Virus record (IMG/VR): IMGVR_UViG_3300032293_002041 | Location: 1 to 64,000 of that record | Length of the DNA: 64,000 nucleotides | Source: a virus | Direction: 5' to 3' (one strand) | Shown: piece after piece, positions 1 to 6,597 of the stretch | Numbering within the stretch: the first letter of the stretch is position 1 | Layout of the letters: each line of letters starts with the position of its first letter | Translations under genes and position numbers: made by a program | The notes under the pieces: generated by a model | The model's input: only the letters and a program-made list of their open reading frames with translations | Databases searched by the model: none | What the model was told of the DNA's origin: nothing

Positions 1-81
1 GAGGCGTGGGACAAGTGGGGTTGGCCCGATTGTATGGGTGCTGATGTTAGGTTTAAAGAGGTGAATGATGAGTCGGTATGA
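1..81 (+). CDS. 3' end of a protein cut by the window edge
   Basis: Frame 1 is open from the first base and reads EAWDKWGWPDCMGADVRF... to a TGA at 79-81. Only 26 residues remain, so no family can be assigned. The next gene starts inside its last codons (ATG at 68), the overlapping arrangement seen throughout the window. Confidence 0.6.
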   Translation, partial: EAWDKWGWPDCMGADVRFKEVNDESV

Positions 82-226
82 TGACTGGAATGAGGACGAT
101 GATTCGGACGATGGCTATGATGCTGCTCGTGATGCTTATCTGACTGGTGAGGGTCCGGCGGTTACTCGTAAGCAGAGGGAAGAAGCGGAAGCCTGGAATG
201 AAGAATGCCGCCGTAATGGGTGGTAG
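68..226 (+). CDS. small acidic hypothetical protein (52 aa)
   Basis: ATG at 68 follows an AAAGAGG ribosome-binding site and overlaps the preceding gene. The N-terminal half is very acidic (many Asp, residues 5-18) and the C-terminal half is charged and helical (KQREEAEAWNEE). No family is recognised. It lies in a closely spaced run with the genes at 243 and 377. Confidence 0.6.
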   Translation: MSRYDDWNEDDDSDDGYDAARDAYLTGEGPAVTRKQREEAEAWNEECRRNGW

Positions 227-242
227 TCTAGTGAGGAATAAA

Positions 243-380
243 ATGAAAAAGAAACCATTGACAGCACACCAAAAAGCTGTTATACTCATGAATCGTGAAG
301 CTAATCGTGCGATTGCTCGCGTGAATCTGTTGGAAAAGTTGTATCTTAAAACCATGAAAGCAAAGGAAGTGACTCGATGA
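243..380 (+). CDS. small basic hypothetical protein (45 aa)
   Basis: The ATG at 243 follows GTGAGGAATAAA, a plausible ribosome-binding site. The product is Lys/Arg-rich (MKKKPLTAHQK...) and predicted helical. It overlaps the next gene by ATGA at 377-380, indicating translational coupling. Function unknown. Confidence 0.6.
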   Translation: MKKKPLTAHQKAVILMNREANRAIARVNLLEKLYLKTMKAKEVTR

Positions 381-607
381 AGTGTGTTGTTACCCATACG
401 GATACGTTTGCTGGTGAGGCTAACTTTGGTTGGGTGAATCGTTACGAATTCATCCCCAAGAAGAATGCTAGCCAGCGTAGCGTTATTCGTAAGGCTAAGG
501 CTCTAGCTGGTATGACGGCTGTTAAGGCCGATACCCTTGACTATGGCGATGGCTATACCGTTAAGCCTCGCGGCTATGCTCAAATCATCTTTGTTGATTT
601 TGAGTGA
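377..607 (+). CDS. hypothetical protein (76 aa)
   Basis: Begins in an ATGA overlap with the preceding gene. It contains a basic stretch (KKNASQRSVIRKAKAL, about residues 28-43) and ends FVDFE. No family is recognised. It closes the first transcription unit, and a hairpin/promoter cassette follows directly after the stop. Confidence 0.65.
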   Translation: MKCVVTHTDTFAGEANFGWVNRYEFIPKKNASQRSVIRKAKALAGMTAVKADTLDYGDGYTVKPRGYAQIIFVDFE

Positions 608-618
608 AAAAATAATCT

Positions 619-771
619 CTCGTCGTAAACCCTTTGTGTTCAAGCACTTAGGGCCGACGGGGCGGGCCGCGTTCGTCGTAAGTCCTTATGTCGCAACACT
701 TTACGACAATCCTTACAATCTCGTAAGATTCAAGTTTACCCCTTGCAATAGACGATAATAGATAGTAGAAT
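619..771 (+). promoter_or_regulatory. double-hairpin promoter cassette, copy 1
   Basis: First hairpin-like unit (CCCT...AGGG) at about 629-653, GC-rich spacer GGGGCGGGCCGC, then a second unit with GTCGTAA (675-681) pairing TTACGAC (701-707). It ends with a promoter: -35 TTGCAA 743-748, 17-bp spacer containing CGATA, -10 TAGAAT 766-771. It drives the gene at 802. Confidence 0.7.
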
Positions 772-801
772 ACGATATAGAAGAAAGGCAAGGGTGAAAA
801 C

Positions 802-1074
802 ATGAGTCCCGACGGAAGCTATAACGGTTACGCTAACTATCAAACGTGGAATGTTTGTCTGTGGATTGGCAATGACGAATATTTGAATAATATTGCTCGT
901 CGGTCTGCTAATTATGCAGAGTTCAAGGATAATATGCGTTTGGCTTTATATTCCGCATATCGTAAAGGTGTTGGATATGAAACACCGGACGGCGTGACTT
1001 GGTCGGATAGTGCTGTGAATCTTGCGGAACTGCAAGAATACTGGGATGAAAGTTTTTCTAAGGTTCCTGCTTGA
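802..1074 (+). CDS. DUF7249-like phage protein (90 aa)
   Basis: The N-terminus YANYQTWNVCLWIGNDEY (about residues 10-27) is the hallmark of a small phage/bacterial family with the pattern YxTWNVxLWIxND, which I associate with DUF7249. No biochemical role is known. It is the only gene after the cassette promoter ending at 771, with AGAAAGGCAAGGG upstream as ribosome-binding region. The next promoter (1071) overlaps its stop codon. Confidence 0.7.
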   Translation: MSPDGSYNGYANYQTWNVCLWIGNDEYLNNIARRSANYAEFKDNMRLALYSAYRKGVGYETPDGVTWSDSAVNLAELQEYWDESFSKVPA

Positions 1075-1099
1075 CAAATGTCGATATATAGTGTAGACT
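1071..1099 (+). promoter_or_regulatory. sigma70-like promoter
   Basis: -35 TTGACA 1071-1076, 17-bp spacer with CGATA, -10 TAGACT 1094-1099. No hairpins precede it; it overlaps the end of the upstream gene. Confidence 0.75.
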
Positions 1100-1144
1100 T
1101 GTGGCATGAATGTTGTGATCGGTTTTCAATTTGAAAGGGTTTCT

Positions 1145-1549
1145 ATGAACGATGCGTTTTTGTTTGGTTCGATTTTTGCGGCTGTTGCCGTTGCTGTTGT
1201 GGGTTTCGTCTTCTATTCGGTCTATGGTGGATCGAAAGCTAACTTGGCGAATGCTGTAGAGGGCCAGGTTTTCAACTTTGTTTACGAACAGCCGTTGCAT
1301 GGAACGCATGAGCGTTTTCTTGCAAAGGTACTCGGCAAGCAGACGTTGACTGCTGACCAGATTGCGAAATTGAATCGCAAGAGTAGGTATCGTATCAACG
1401 ATCCTGAGTTTGTTCGCACTACCAATCTGGTAAGGTGCCAAACTGCGGATGGCAAGGTGCGTAATTTCTACGCAGAGCGTGTAACGAAGTGCCGAAAGCC
1501 GTTACTGGCCGGTGCTTTGTTCAAAAGCGGGTTTGCTAACCTGTTCTAA
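1145..1549 (+). CDS. single-pass membrane protein (134 aa)
   Basis: The first ~25 residues form one hydrophobic segment (FGSIFAAVAVAVVGFVFYSV), so this is likely an N-terminal membrane anchor with a soluble basic domain facing the cytoplasm. An in-frame ATG at 1106 lies at the predicted transcript start; I chose 1145 because GAAAGGG precedes it. Family not recognised. Monocistronic between a promoter and a cassette. Confidence 0.65.
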   Translation: MNDAFLFGSIFAAVAVAVVGFVFYSVYGGSKANLANAVEGQVFNFVYEQPLHGTHERFLAKVLGKQTLTADQIAKLNRKSRYRINDPEFVRTTNLVRCQTADGKVRNFYAERVTKCRKPLLAGALFKSGFANLF

Positions 1550-1581
1550 AAATTAGCAAGCTCTGCCTACTAACTGACCAA

Positions 1582-1723
1582 CCCCTAAGTCGTTGCTACG
1601 GCAGCACTTAGGGCGAGGTCGGCCCGCCCCGCAAGTCGTAAGTCTTTATGCTCCAACGCTTTACGACAATTTTTTATTGCTCAAGTTTTTCCTGTTGACA
1701 AGCCGATAATAGTAGTGTAGAAT
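1582..1723 (+). promoter_or_regulatory. double-hairpin promoter cassette, copy 2
   Basis: Hairpin 1 CCCTAAGT 1583-1590 pairs ACTTAGGG 1606-1613. After the GC-rich spacer, hairpin 2 GTCGTAA 1635-1641 pairs TTACGAC 1661-1667 and is followed by a T-run. Promoter -35 TTGACA 1695-1700, spacer 17 with CCGATA, -10 TAGAAT 1718-1723. Confidence 0.8.
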
Positions 1724-1747
1724 ACAAGGAATCAAAAGGAGAAAAAG

Positions 1748-2041
1748 ATGCTGTTTAGACCGTTTGCTTTGACCGACAATGTTGAACGTACCACATGGAT
1801 TGACAATCATGGTGTGTATGGTGATCGTGGAATCGTTTATATGTTTTTTATGGGTATGGCCGCTAGTGGCAAGCAGTTCAAAATCATGGTAAAATTGAGC
1901 GATGCCAACAGTTGGATAAATGGAGAGTCGATTCAAAATGCTTTCCCTTATCTGGATGCTGAAAAGCGTGAGATTCTGAAAACAGGATACGATAATGAGG
2001 TTTGGGATAGTGTGTTCGCCGGATCGGAGGATGACGAATGA
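1748..2041 (+). CDS. hypothetical protein (97 aa)
   Basis: First gene after cassette 2, with AAAAGGAGAAAAAG as a strong ribosome-binding site. The sequence is mixed hydrophobic/charged with no obvious motif; it ends acidic (AGSEDDE). It overlaps the next gene by ATGA at 2038-2041. Not recognised. Confidence 0.65.
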   Translation: MLFRPFALTDNVERTTWIDNHGVYGDRGIVYMFFMGMAASGKQFKIMVKLSDANSWINGESIQNAFPYLDAEKREILKTGYDNEVWDSVFAGSEDDE

Positions 2042-2187
2042 ATACCGATACCTATATGGTAATGAAGGGTAACAAGGTGGTAGGGTATATTCAAGCATAC
2101 AGTACCTATCATGCCTTGTGTCAGGCAGAGCAGTTGTATGGGAAGCATTTGCTCATTGAGCGAATCTCCCAAGTTTGTCCCACCTAA
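2038..2187 (+). CDS. hypothetical protein (49 aa)
   Basis: Starts in the ATGA overlap with the upstream gene and reads MNTDTYMVMKGNKVVGYIQAY..., ending ...SQVCPT. Its TAA stop (2185-2187) is part of the dispersed AATCC/AGTCAGC element that follows. Function unknown. Confidence 0.6.
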   Translation: MNTDTYMVMKGNKVVGYIQAYSTYHALCQAEQLYGKHLLIERISQVCPT

Positions 2188-2223
2188 CCCTACGGGTTTG
2201 GGCTGGATGGGTTTAGTCAGCCA
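2174..2223 (+). repeat. AATCC-hairpin/AGTCAGC element, copy A
   Basis: TTTGTCCCACCTAACCC, TAC, GGGTTTGG, then AGTCAGCC. The hairpin is AACCC/GGGTT here but AATCC/GGATT in copies B, C, E and G, a compensatory base-pair change. It overlaps a stop codon and precedes the promoter at 2235. Confidence 0.65.
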
Positions 2224-2234
2224 ATAGTCGGGGC

Positions 2235-2263
2235 TTGACAAAGAGTCTTTAATAGGGTATATT
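2235..2263 (+). promoter_or_regulatory. sigma70-like promoter
   Basis: -35 TTGACA 2235-2240, 17-bp spacer without CGATA, -10 TATATT 2258-2263. Drives the gene at 2284. Confidence 0.7.
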
Positions 2264-2283
2264 GAGCAGAAAGGGAGAGAATT

Positions 2284-2487
2284 ATGTTGACGAACGATGA
2301 GCGTCTTGCTATTTGTGGTTGTGTGGCCGATTTTTCCATTCGTCTGTTTAGTGCTGCTACTGTTGACGATCAAGCTGTGCATGATGAATTGGACACTTTC
2401 TTTGAGTTCTTTTGTGAGGCTATTGAGATTGCCAAGAGGGATGGGGTGGTTAGGGTTCGTGAGTCTATTGGGGCTAGTAACAACTAA
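2284..2487 (+). CDS. hypothetical protein (67 aa)
   Basis: Monocistronic after the promoter at 2235, with AAAGGGAGAGAATT before the ATG. Reads MLTNDERLAICGCVADFSIRL..., predicted mostly helical with an acidic middle. An overlapping +1 frame is a shadow. Family not recognised. Cassette 3 begins right after the stop. Confidence 0.6.
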   Translation: MLTNDERLAICGCVADFSIRLFSAATVDDQAVHDELDTFFEFFCEAIEIAKRDGVVRVRESIGASNN

Positions 2488-2637
2488 TCGTAAGTCCTTA
2501 TCCTTAAACAACTTAGGGATAGGGCGGGCGGCCCGGATCGACGTAAGTGCTTATGCTCTATAGGGTTACGTCAATGCAAAAATTTTTTAGAATTTCTGTA
2601 GAGAGGGCTTGACAGATGACGATAATAGATGTAGAAT
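2488..2637 (+). promoter_or_regulatory. double-hairpin promoter cassette, copy 3
   Basis: Hairpin 1: 2496-2507 pairs 2513-2524 (CCTTATC+CTTAA with TTAGG+GATAGGG, loop ACAAC). Hairpin 2: GACGTAA 2540-2546 pairs TTACGTC 2566-2572, a compensated variant of the GTCGTAA/TTACGAC stem in copies 1 and 2. Promoter TTGACA 2609-2614, CGATA in a 17-bp spacer, TAGAAT 2632-2637. It fires into a gene-free 560-nt region. Confidence 0.8.
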
Positions 2638-2643
2638 ACGAGA

Positions 2644-3203
2644 GTTGAAGCTGATCATTGACAATACAACGCGGGTTGCAAGGTTGCACTGAGCAACTCC
2701 CCAACGGCTAACTGTCTTTCCTACGATGGAAGGCCGGGAAGTTAGGTAGGTGGTCAAGTCTATGGTTTAGGGACGTAGGAATCCCCATGATAACCAGAAA
2801 ACGAATCCACCCACCCGCACAATACAATGGAACTGGAGAGAACTCGCCAAGAGGCCCGACGGCCACACTGGGAGAATTGTAGTAAGGAGCCTCAGTTCCA
2901 CAAAAATCGTGGGTCCATGCCTTGGACTAGATTGGGATAACCCTTTCGATAAAGTCTGACTAGCAGATAGCAGATAGACCAACGGGGTTATACGTTGGGA
3001 TAGAAAGCCAATCTATGGGGGATCGCGTCCTCACCACGCTCTAATACAATGTGTAGGTTAAGCGTTAAGCAGCCAACGGTTGGCGGGAGTACTACCACAA
3101 CCGTCCGTTAGACCTCCAGAGGGAAGTGTGGGTAAAATCCCACCACATTGACAATACAATCATGCTGTGGAGATTATCGGGTATTAGTGGATTATAGAAC
3201 CAG
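2644..3203 (+). ncRNA. large structured noncoding RNA candidate (~560 nt)
   Basis: A gene-free interval between a strong promoter (-10 at 2632) and the next cassette (3205). No frame shows a credible protein. It holds many perfect short inverted repeats: GTTGC 2675/GCAAC 2693; CTAACT 2708/AGTTAG 2740 enclosing CTTTCC 2716/GGAAGG 2728; GGAACTG 2829/CAGTTCC 2893; CCAACG 2979/CGTTGG 2993; ATAGA 3000/TCTAT 3012; GCGT 3025/ACGC 3036; ACGGTTG 3076/CAACCGT 3098; GTGGG 3128/CCCAC 3139. The motif AATACAA recurs at about 2663, 2821, 3043 and 3153, the first and last inside a shared ATTGACAATACAA near both ends. Size, structure and phage context resemble the GOLLD/ROOL class of large RNAs, but I cannot assign it to either. 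Confidence 0.7.
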
Positions 3204-3204
3204 A

Positions 3205-3346
3205 GTCGTAAATGGTTCGCTGGTAAAGACTTACGTCGAACGCGGCCCGCCGGATTCGCCCTAACTCCTTATGCCACAACACTTTACGTCAAAAAGAATT
3301 CTCTAAAGAAAACCCTATTGACAGGTCGATAGTAGTAGTGTAGAAT
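3205..3346 (+). promoter_or_regulatory. double-hairpin promoter cassette, copy 4
   Basis: Hairpin unit GTCGTAA...TTACGTC (about 3205-3237), spacer CGCGGCCCGCCGG, then a degenerate second unit ending ACTTTACGTC at 3290. Promoter TTGACA 3318-3323, 17-bp spacer with CGATA, TAGAAT 3341-3346. It probably also marks the end of the upstream RNA. Confidence 0.7.
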
Positions 3347-3370
3347 GATTTGACACAAGAGGAGAGTATC

Positions 3371-3562
3371 ATGTTGAATGCAGATGAGAATGAGTTGATG
3401 GTGGAGGCTCTGGAAAATCAAGTCCATAGTCTCAGGGAGTCGATAGCGTCGTTGTCTTTTATGAGCGACTTTGAAACGAGTCTTACGCTGCAATTGATAG
3501 TGCAGCAAGACAAGAACAAGCTCGCCAAGGTTCAAAAGCTGTTGGAGAAAATGAAAACATGA
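3371..3562 (+). CDS. coiled-coil hypothetical protein (63 aa)
   Basis: ATG at 3371 follows GAGGAGAGTATC; an earlier in-frame start at 3350 lies too close to the -10 box. The product is Leu/Glu/Lys-rich with heptad-like spacing over most of its length, so a coiled coil is likely. It overlaps the next reading frame by ATGA at 3559. Function unknown. Confidence 0.6.
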   Translation: MLNADENELMVEALENQVHSLRESIASLSFMSDFETSLTLQLIVQQDKNKLAKVQKLLEKMKT

Positions 3563-3790
3563 ACGACGAAAAACTGAAAGGGTATCTTCGCCTACTGGGA
3601 TGAAGATGTTTGTCCAGACTTCAAGGATTTGATGGTAGAGTATCCAATCAAGTGTAATCAGCAGGTACATATTGGTTGGCATGAAGCTGTGGATGAAATT
3701 ATGTTTCATGGTATCCAAATGCCAAAACTGGTTGTTTGCCCAAAAACTGGAACAATCCTGCCAGAATACTATCTAGCAAAGGAAGAATGA
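3559..3790 (+). pseudogene. frameshifted small gene
   Basis: An ATGA-coupled ATG opens a frame (MNDEKLKGYLRLLG) that stops after 14 codons. A second frame, offset by +1 from about 3583 and lacking its own start, runs FAYWDEDVCPDFKDLMVEY... to TGA at 3788-3790. The length of 232 bases is one more than a multiple of three. A single-base indel or a recoding event is the simplest reading; a sequencing error is possible. Confidence 0.45.
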
Positions 3791-3996
3791 TGTTGAAAGT
3801 CACACCAGAACTGATATCTAAAGCAAAGAAGCTGGCCCATGATAACTATGAGAGTTGGGGTCAATACATAGTGGAATGCTATACGGATAGTGAGTTGGCC
3901 GAAAACCTTGAAGATTTTACCAGCCTAGACGAATGGGTTGAAGTTAGAATCTCAATAGCAAATGTTCTAGAGGAAAGACAGGCTTTCTATGAATAA
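3787..3996 (+). CDS. hypothetical protein (69 aa)
   Basis: Two adjacent ATGs (3787, 3790) follow AAGGAAG. The product (MMLKVTPELISKAKKLAHDNYE...) looks helical with an acidic C-terminal half (LEDFTSLDEWVE). It overlaps the next gene. Not recognised. Confidence 0.6.
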   Translation: MMLKVTPELISKAKKLAHDNYESWGQYIVECYTDSELAENLEDFTSLDEWVEVRISIANVLEERQAFYE

Positions 3997-4153
3997 GGAC
4001 GAAGCGACCATCAAGGTTTTGAAAGTTTTGAAAAGTGTCATGATGGTAATGTCCAAGCCTAATCGTGATGAGGCGTTGACTTTAGCAGAAGAGTATGGTA
4101 TAACTGCTAAAGACTTGATCGAAGAGTGGGAAAAGATCGCACTGAGGGTATAA
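3989..4153 (+). CDS. hypothetical helical protein (54 aa)
   Basis: Starts inside the end of the previous gene and reads MNKDEATIKVLKVLKSVMM..., ending at TAA 4151-4153. It is rich in Lys/Glu/Leu, with a KDLIEEWEKI helix near the end. Possibly a small helical DNA- or protein-binding domain; not recognised. Confidence 0.55.
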   Translation: MNKDEATIKVLKVLKSVMMVMSKPNRDEALTLAEEYGITAKDLIEEWEKIALRV

Positions 4154-4154
4154 A

Positions 4155-4376
4155 ATGTTTGTTGTTGTTATTTGCGGTGGGCCTGACGATGGTGAAAAAA
4201 TTGGATTGAGTGGTTGGCCTACATATGGGGTTGAACCACCATACAAGTTTGAAAACTACTCAGACGCTCAGGAGTTTATTGAGGGTCGAACTGCCAGAGT
4301 GAACGATGGGGATTATGGTAAGGGAGCAACTCTTAATATCGATGAAATTGAAGGAGACATTTATGACTGCCATTGA
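4155..4376 (+). CDS. hypothetical protein (73 aa)
   Basis: Begins one base after the previous stop. The start FVVVICGGPDDGEKI suggests a beta-strand/glycine turn. The rest is acidic. It overlaps the next gene (ATG at 4363). No family recognised. Confidence 0.6.
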   Translation: MFVVVICGGPDDGEKIGLSGWPTYGVEPPYKFENYSDAQEFIEGRTARVNDGDYGKGATLNIDEIEGDIYDCH

Positions 4377-4632
4377 AAATCAGTGGATTAGTTTCTTCAA
4401 AGAGCAGCCAGTAGATGGTCAGGACATCTACTATTATGGACAACACATTGGCGTGTGGAGCGGACAGTACCGCTATGATCCAAATGATCCTGTGAGTCAT
4501 CACATTATTCTTTGTGGTGAATCATACGGCGTGGTTGACCGCATGGATGCTCCGTGGTGGATGCCAGATAATGGACAAGACAAACCACAAAAGCCTAGCC
4601 GAATAGTTCCACCCGATTATCCTAGTGGTTGA
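4363..4632 (+). CDS. DUF551-like hypothetical protein (89 aa)
   Basis: ATG 4363 follows AAGGAGACATTT; a longer in-frame start at 4306 lacks such a site. The opening QWISFFKEQPVDGQDIYYYG resembles small phage DUF551-type proteins (WISxxxxxPxxGxxVLxY), but the match is partial. Last gene of the unit begun at 3371; cassette 5 follows the stop. Confidence 0.55.
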   Translation: MTAIENQWISFFKEQPVDGQDIYYYGQHIGVWSGQYRYDPNDPVSHHIILCGESYGVVDRMDAPWWMPDNGQDKPQKPSRIVPPDYPSG

Positions 4633-4636
4633 CACA

Positions 4637-4771
4637 AGTCCTTGCTGCTAAAAGACTTAGCTCAAGGGCGCCCGGCCAAATTTGCCGTAAGTCCTTGCCT
4701 CTAAAGCATTTACGGCTAGAAATAATTTTTAAAGATCTTCCCTTGACAACGCCGATAATAGATAGTAGACT
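4637..4771 (+). promoter_or_regulatory. double-hairpin promoter cassette, copy 5
   Basis: Hairpin 1: CCTTG 4640-4644 with CAAGG 4663-4667 and GCTAA 4647-4651 with TTAGC 4657-4661. Hairpin 2: GCCGTAA 4684-4690 with TTACGGC 4710-4716. Promoter TTGACA 4743-4748, CCGATA, TAGACT 4766-4771. Confidence 0.8.
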
Positions 4772-4796
4772 AGAGGCTCACAAGTGGAGAAAAGAA

Positions 4797-5012
4797 ATGA
4801 GCGATGTGGAAATGATTGAAGTCAAGAGTAGGGTCAGTGAGAACGAGCGAATTTTCAAGTGGCTGGTGAATGGAGTCGAAGTGGCAGACATTGCTCTGTA
4901 TGCCGACGGTCTGGTAGAGTTCAGCAGCAAGAAGTCTGGCGACGTTGTGATTGAAAGAATCGGTGATGAGCATGAGGCCGTTTACACCCACAAACCGGAG
5001 AAAGTCAAGTGA
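4797..5012 (+). CDS. small beta-rich protein, paralogue 1 of 3 (71 aa)
   Basis: The ATG at 4797 follows GGAGAAAAGAA. The C-terminal pattern DGLVEFSSKKSGDVVIERIG aligns with similar stretches in the genes at 5009 and 6231, so the three form a local family. It overlaps the next gene at 5009-5012. Function unknown. Confidence 0.6.
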   Translation: MSDVEMIEVKSRVSENERIFKWLVNGVEVADIALYADGLVEFSSKKSGDVVIERIGDEHEAVYTHKPEKVK

Positions 5013-5200
5013 GCAAGTTGATCAAGCATAGTGGCGTTTTCTGGAACAAGGAAATGACTGTGGCAATTGGCTCTTACACGATCTACAGGGATGGTATACT
5101 GGAGTTCGTGGGAACCAAGCACAGCATTCTGGTGGAGAACATTGGAACGCCCGACGAGAAAGTGATCGTCAACAATTTCAGCAACACGAACCGAGAGTAA
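5009..5200 (+). CDS. small beta-rich protein, paralogue 2 of 3 (63 aa)
   Basis: GTG start in the GTGA overlap with the gene before. Shares DGILEFVGTKHSILVENIG with its neighbours (LEF/VEF, GTK, IxNIG). It is probably a small beta sheet protein. Cassette 6 follows the stop immediately. Confidence 0.6.
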   Translation: MSKLIKHSGVFWNKEMTVAIGSYTIYRDGILEFVGTKHSILVENIGTPDEKVIVNNFSNTNRE

Positions 5201-5339
5201 CCTAAAGCCTTGTCCGTAAAGCACTTACGACAAGGTGGCGCCGCCCCGCTCGTCATAAGTCCTTGCTGCTAAAGACTTTGTATCTAAAAAGATTTTTTCA
5301 AGATTTCCCCTTGACCACGCCGATAATAGATGGTAGACT
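5201..5339 (+). promoter_or_regulatory. double-hairpin promoter cassette, copy 6
   Basis: Hairpin 1: CCTTGT 5208-5213 with ACAAGG 5230-5235, bulged C, CGTAA 5215-5219 with TTACG 5225-5229, loop AGCAC. The second unit (5251-5280) has lost most pairing. Promoter TTGACC 5311-5316, CCGATA, TAGACT 5334-5339. Confidence 0.75.
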
Positions 5340-5364
5340 AAAGGCTCACAAGAGGAGGTTGATT

Positions 5365-5586
5365 ATGTATCTGGTTTTGATGATTAGCAATAACCGTGTT
5401 CGTCACGCAAAGTCCTTTGACCAATGGGATTCGGCTGTTATCCATGCTGACAACGTGGTGATGGATGTCGCTGGAGTGTCTAACGATCTGCCCGATTGGG
5501 AGAACGGTGATTACCGCACCGTCTACGAACATCCCAATGGCACGACGGTCACGATTGAGACACTTGACAACGCTCGTAGCGTATAG
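5365..5586 (+). CDS. MYLVLM-family small protein, paralogue 1 (73 aa)
   Basis: ATG 5365 after AGAGGAGGTTGATT. The N-terminus MYLVLMISNNRVRHAKSFDQ and the following HADNVVMDVAGV match the next gene closely and the gene at 23181 more loosely. An alpha/beta fold beginning with a buried strand is likely. Function unknown. Its last codons hold a -35-like TTGACA. Confidence 0.65.
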   Translation: MYLVLMISNNRVRHAKSFDQWDSAVIHADNVVMDVAGVSNDLPDWENGDYRTVYEHPNGTTVTIETLDNARSV

Positions 5587-5592
5587 TAGAAA
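5564..5592 (+). promoter_or_regulatory. possible promoter inside a gene end
   Basis: TTGACA 5564-5569 and TAGAAA 5587-5592 with a 17-bp spacer, overlapping the 3' end of one gene and leading to the next at 5613. The -10 is imperfect. Confidence 0.4.
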
Positions 5593-5612
5593 GCACAGAA
5601 AGGAAAAGGCTT

Positions 5613-5876
5613 ATGTCTATGTATCTGGTGTTGATGGTTCAGTATAACCGTGTCAAGCACGTTAAGGCTTTCAGCGACTTCAACGAAGCTGCCAGCTATG
5701 CAGACGACATGGTGATGGATCTTTTTGGCGTTGGTCGTGTTGGCACATGGGCGAGGGATGAATCTCGCAACGTGTACGAAAAGAATGGCAGGGCAGTGAT
5801 CGTTGAGCCTTGCATTATGCCTGATCAAGTGGACAGTCGTTTCAAGTGCGTCAATTACGGAGTAAACCTGAGATGA
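5613..5876 (+). CDS. MYLVLM-family small protein, paralogue 2 (87 aa)
   Basis: ATG 5613 follows GAAAGGAAAAGG. MYLVLMVQYNRVKHVKAFSD and YADDMVMDLFGV align with the gene at 5365, indicating tandem duplication and divergence. It overlaps the next gene by ATGA at 5873. Function unknown. Confidence 0.65.
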   Translation: MSMYLVLMVQYNRVKHVKAFSDFNEAASYADDMVMDLFGVGRVGTWARDESRNVYEKNGRAVIVEPCIMPDQVDSRFKCVNYGVNLR

Positions 5877-6067
5877 GCAAGATTAGCGTTGGTGATCGCA
5901 TTCGTTGGAAGCCGTTTGGGGAAATGCATGGGTTGATTGGACACGAAGGGACGGTCGTTGCGTTGAGTATGCCAGAAGATCGACCCTTTCGTTGGGCATG
6001 GGTCGAATACGACGATGGAACCGAGAAGGATGCCTACCTTAGCGAACTGGAGAAAATCGAGTCATGA
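5873..6067 (+). CDS. SH3/KOW-like small protein (64 aa)
   Basis: Reads MSKISVGDRIRWKPFGEMHG...GHEGTVVALS...WAWVEYDDGTEKDAYLSELE. The VGDRIRW, GxEGTVV and WVEYDDGT spacing is typical of small KOW/SH3-like barrels that bind nucleic acid or proteins. Assignment is from pattern only. ATGA-coupled on both sides. Confidence 0.6.
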   Translation: MSKISVGDRIRWKPFGEMHGLIGHEGTVVALSMPEDRPFRWAWVEYDDGTEKDAYLSELEKIES

Positions 6068-6234
6068 GAATCATTTCGACAGATGCGACAGCGGAACAGA
6101 TGAAGCAGGATCGTAAGGCTGTTCTGGCTATGCACAAGCGGGCCTTAAAAGAGGAGTTGACCTGGGACGTGTTTGGTGGTACGATTAGCGTCAACGGGCG
6201 TTTCTATCAAGTTGTAGAGGAGAAGAGGAAATGA
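6064..6234 (+). CDS. hypothetical protein (56 aa)
   Basis: ATGA-coupled to both neighbours. MRIISTDATAEQMKQDRKAVL... is a charged helix followed by a short beta hairpin (GGTISVNGRFYQVVEE). Not recognised. Confidence 0.6.
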   Translation: MRIISTDATAEQMKQDRKAVLAMHKRALKEELTWDVFGGTISVNGRFYQVVEEKRK

Positions 6235-6437
6235 GCGGACAGTGGACACGAAGTGACTTTGAAGATGAGGGTGAACTTCTCTACTTTTTCAAGGGGAAGA
6301 ACGGTAGAGAGGCTTATCTGGTAATGCACTCTAACGGCACGGTGGAGTTCAAGGGAACCAAAGAGATCGTTATCAAAAATGTCGGGTCTGCCAGAGAAAA
6401 AGCCGTTGTGAAGAATGCGGCCGATCTGGTAGTTTGA
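6231..6437 (+). CDS. small beta-rich protein, paralogue 3 of 3 (68 aa)
   Basis: Starts in an ATGA overlap after AGAAGAGGAA. The stretch NGTVEFKGTKEIVIKNVG matches the genes at 4797 and 5009. Function unknown. Cassette 7 follows. Confidence 0.6.
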   Translation: MSGQWTRSDFEDEGELLYFFKGKNGREAYLVMHSNGTVEFKGTKEIVIKNVGSAREKAVVKNAADLVV

Positions 6438-6439
6438 CG

Positions 6440-6576
6440 CAAGTCCTTGCCTCTAAAGCACTTAGAGCAAGGCAGCGGGGCCGCGTTCGCCGTAAGTCCT
6501 TGATACTAAAGACTTTACGATTAACCATATTTTTTCAAGATTTTCTCTTGACTTGTCGATAATAGTAGTGTAAGAT
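6440..6576 (+). promoter_or_regulatory. double-hairpin promoter cassette, copy 7
   Basis: Hairpin 1: CCTTGC 6445-6450 with GCAAGG 6467-6472, one bulged C, TCTAA 6452-6456 with TTAGA 6462-6466, loop AGCAC. Compared with copy 6, both stems differ yet still pair. Promoter TTGACT 6548-6553, CGATA, -10 TAAGAT 6571-6576. Confidence 0.75.
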
Positions 6577-6597
6577 AGTGGTAACACGAAAGGGAAA

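Noticed and set aside
1106-1144. Upstream ATG 1106 for the membrane protein at 1145
   Set aside because: It would give an almost leaderless mRNA; ATG 1145 has a GAAAGGG site and begins just before the membrane helix.
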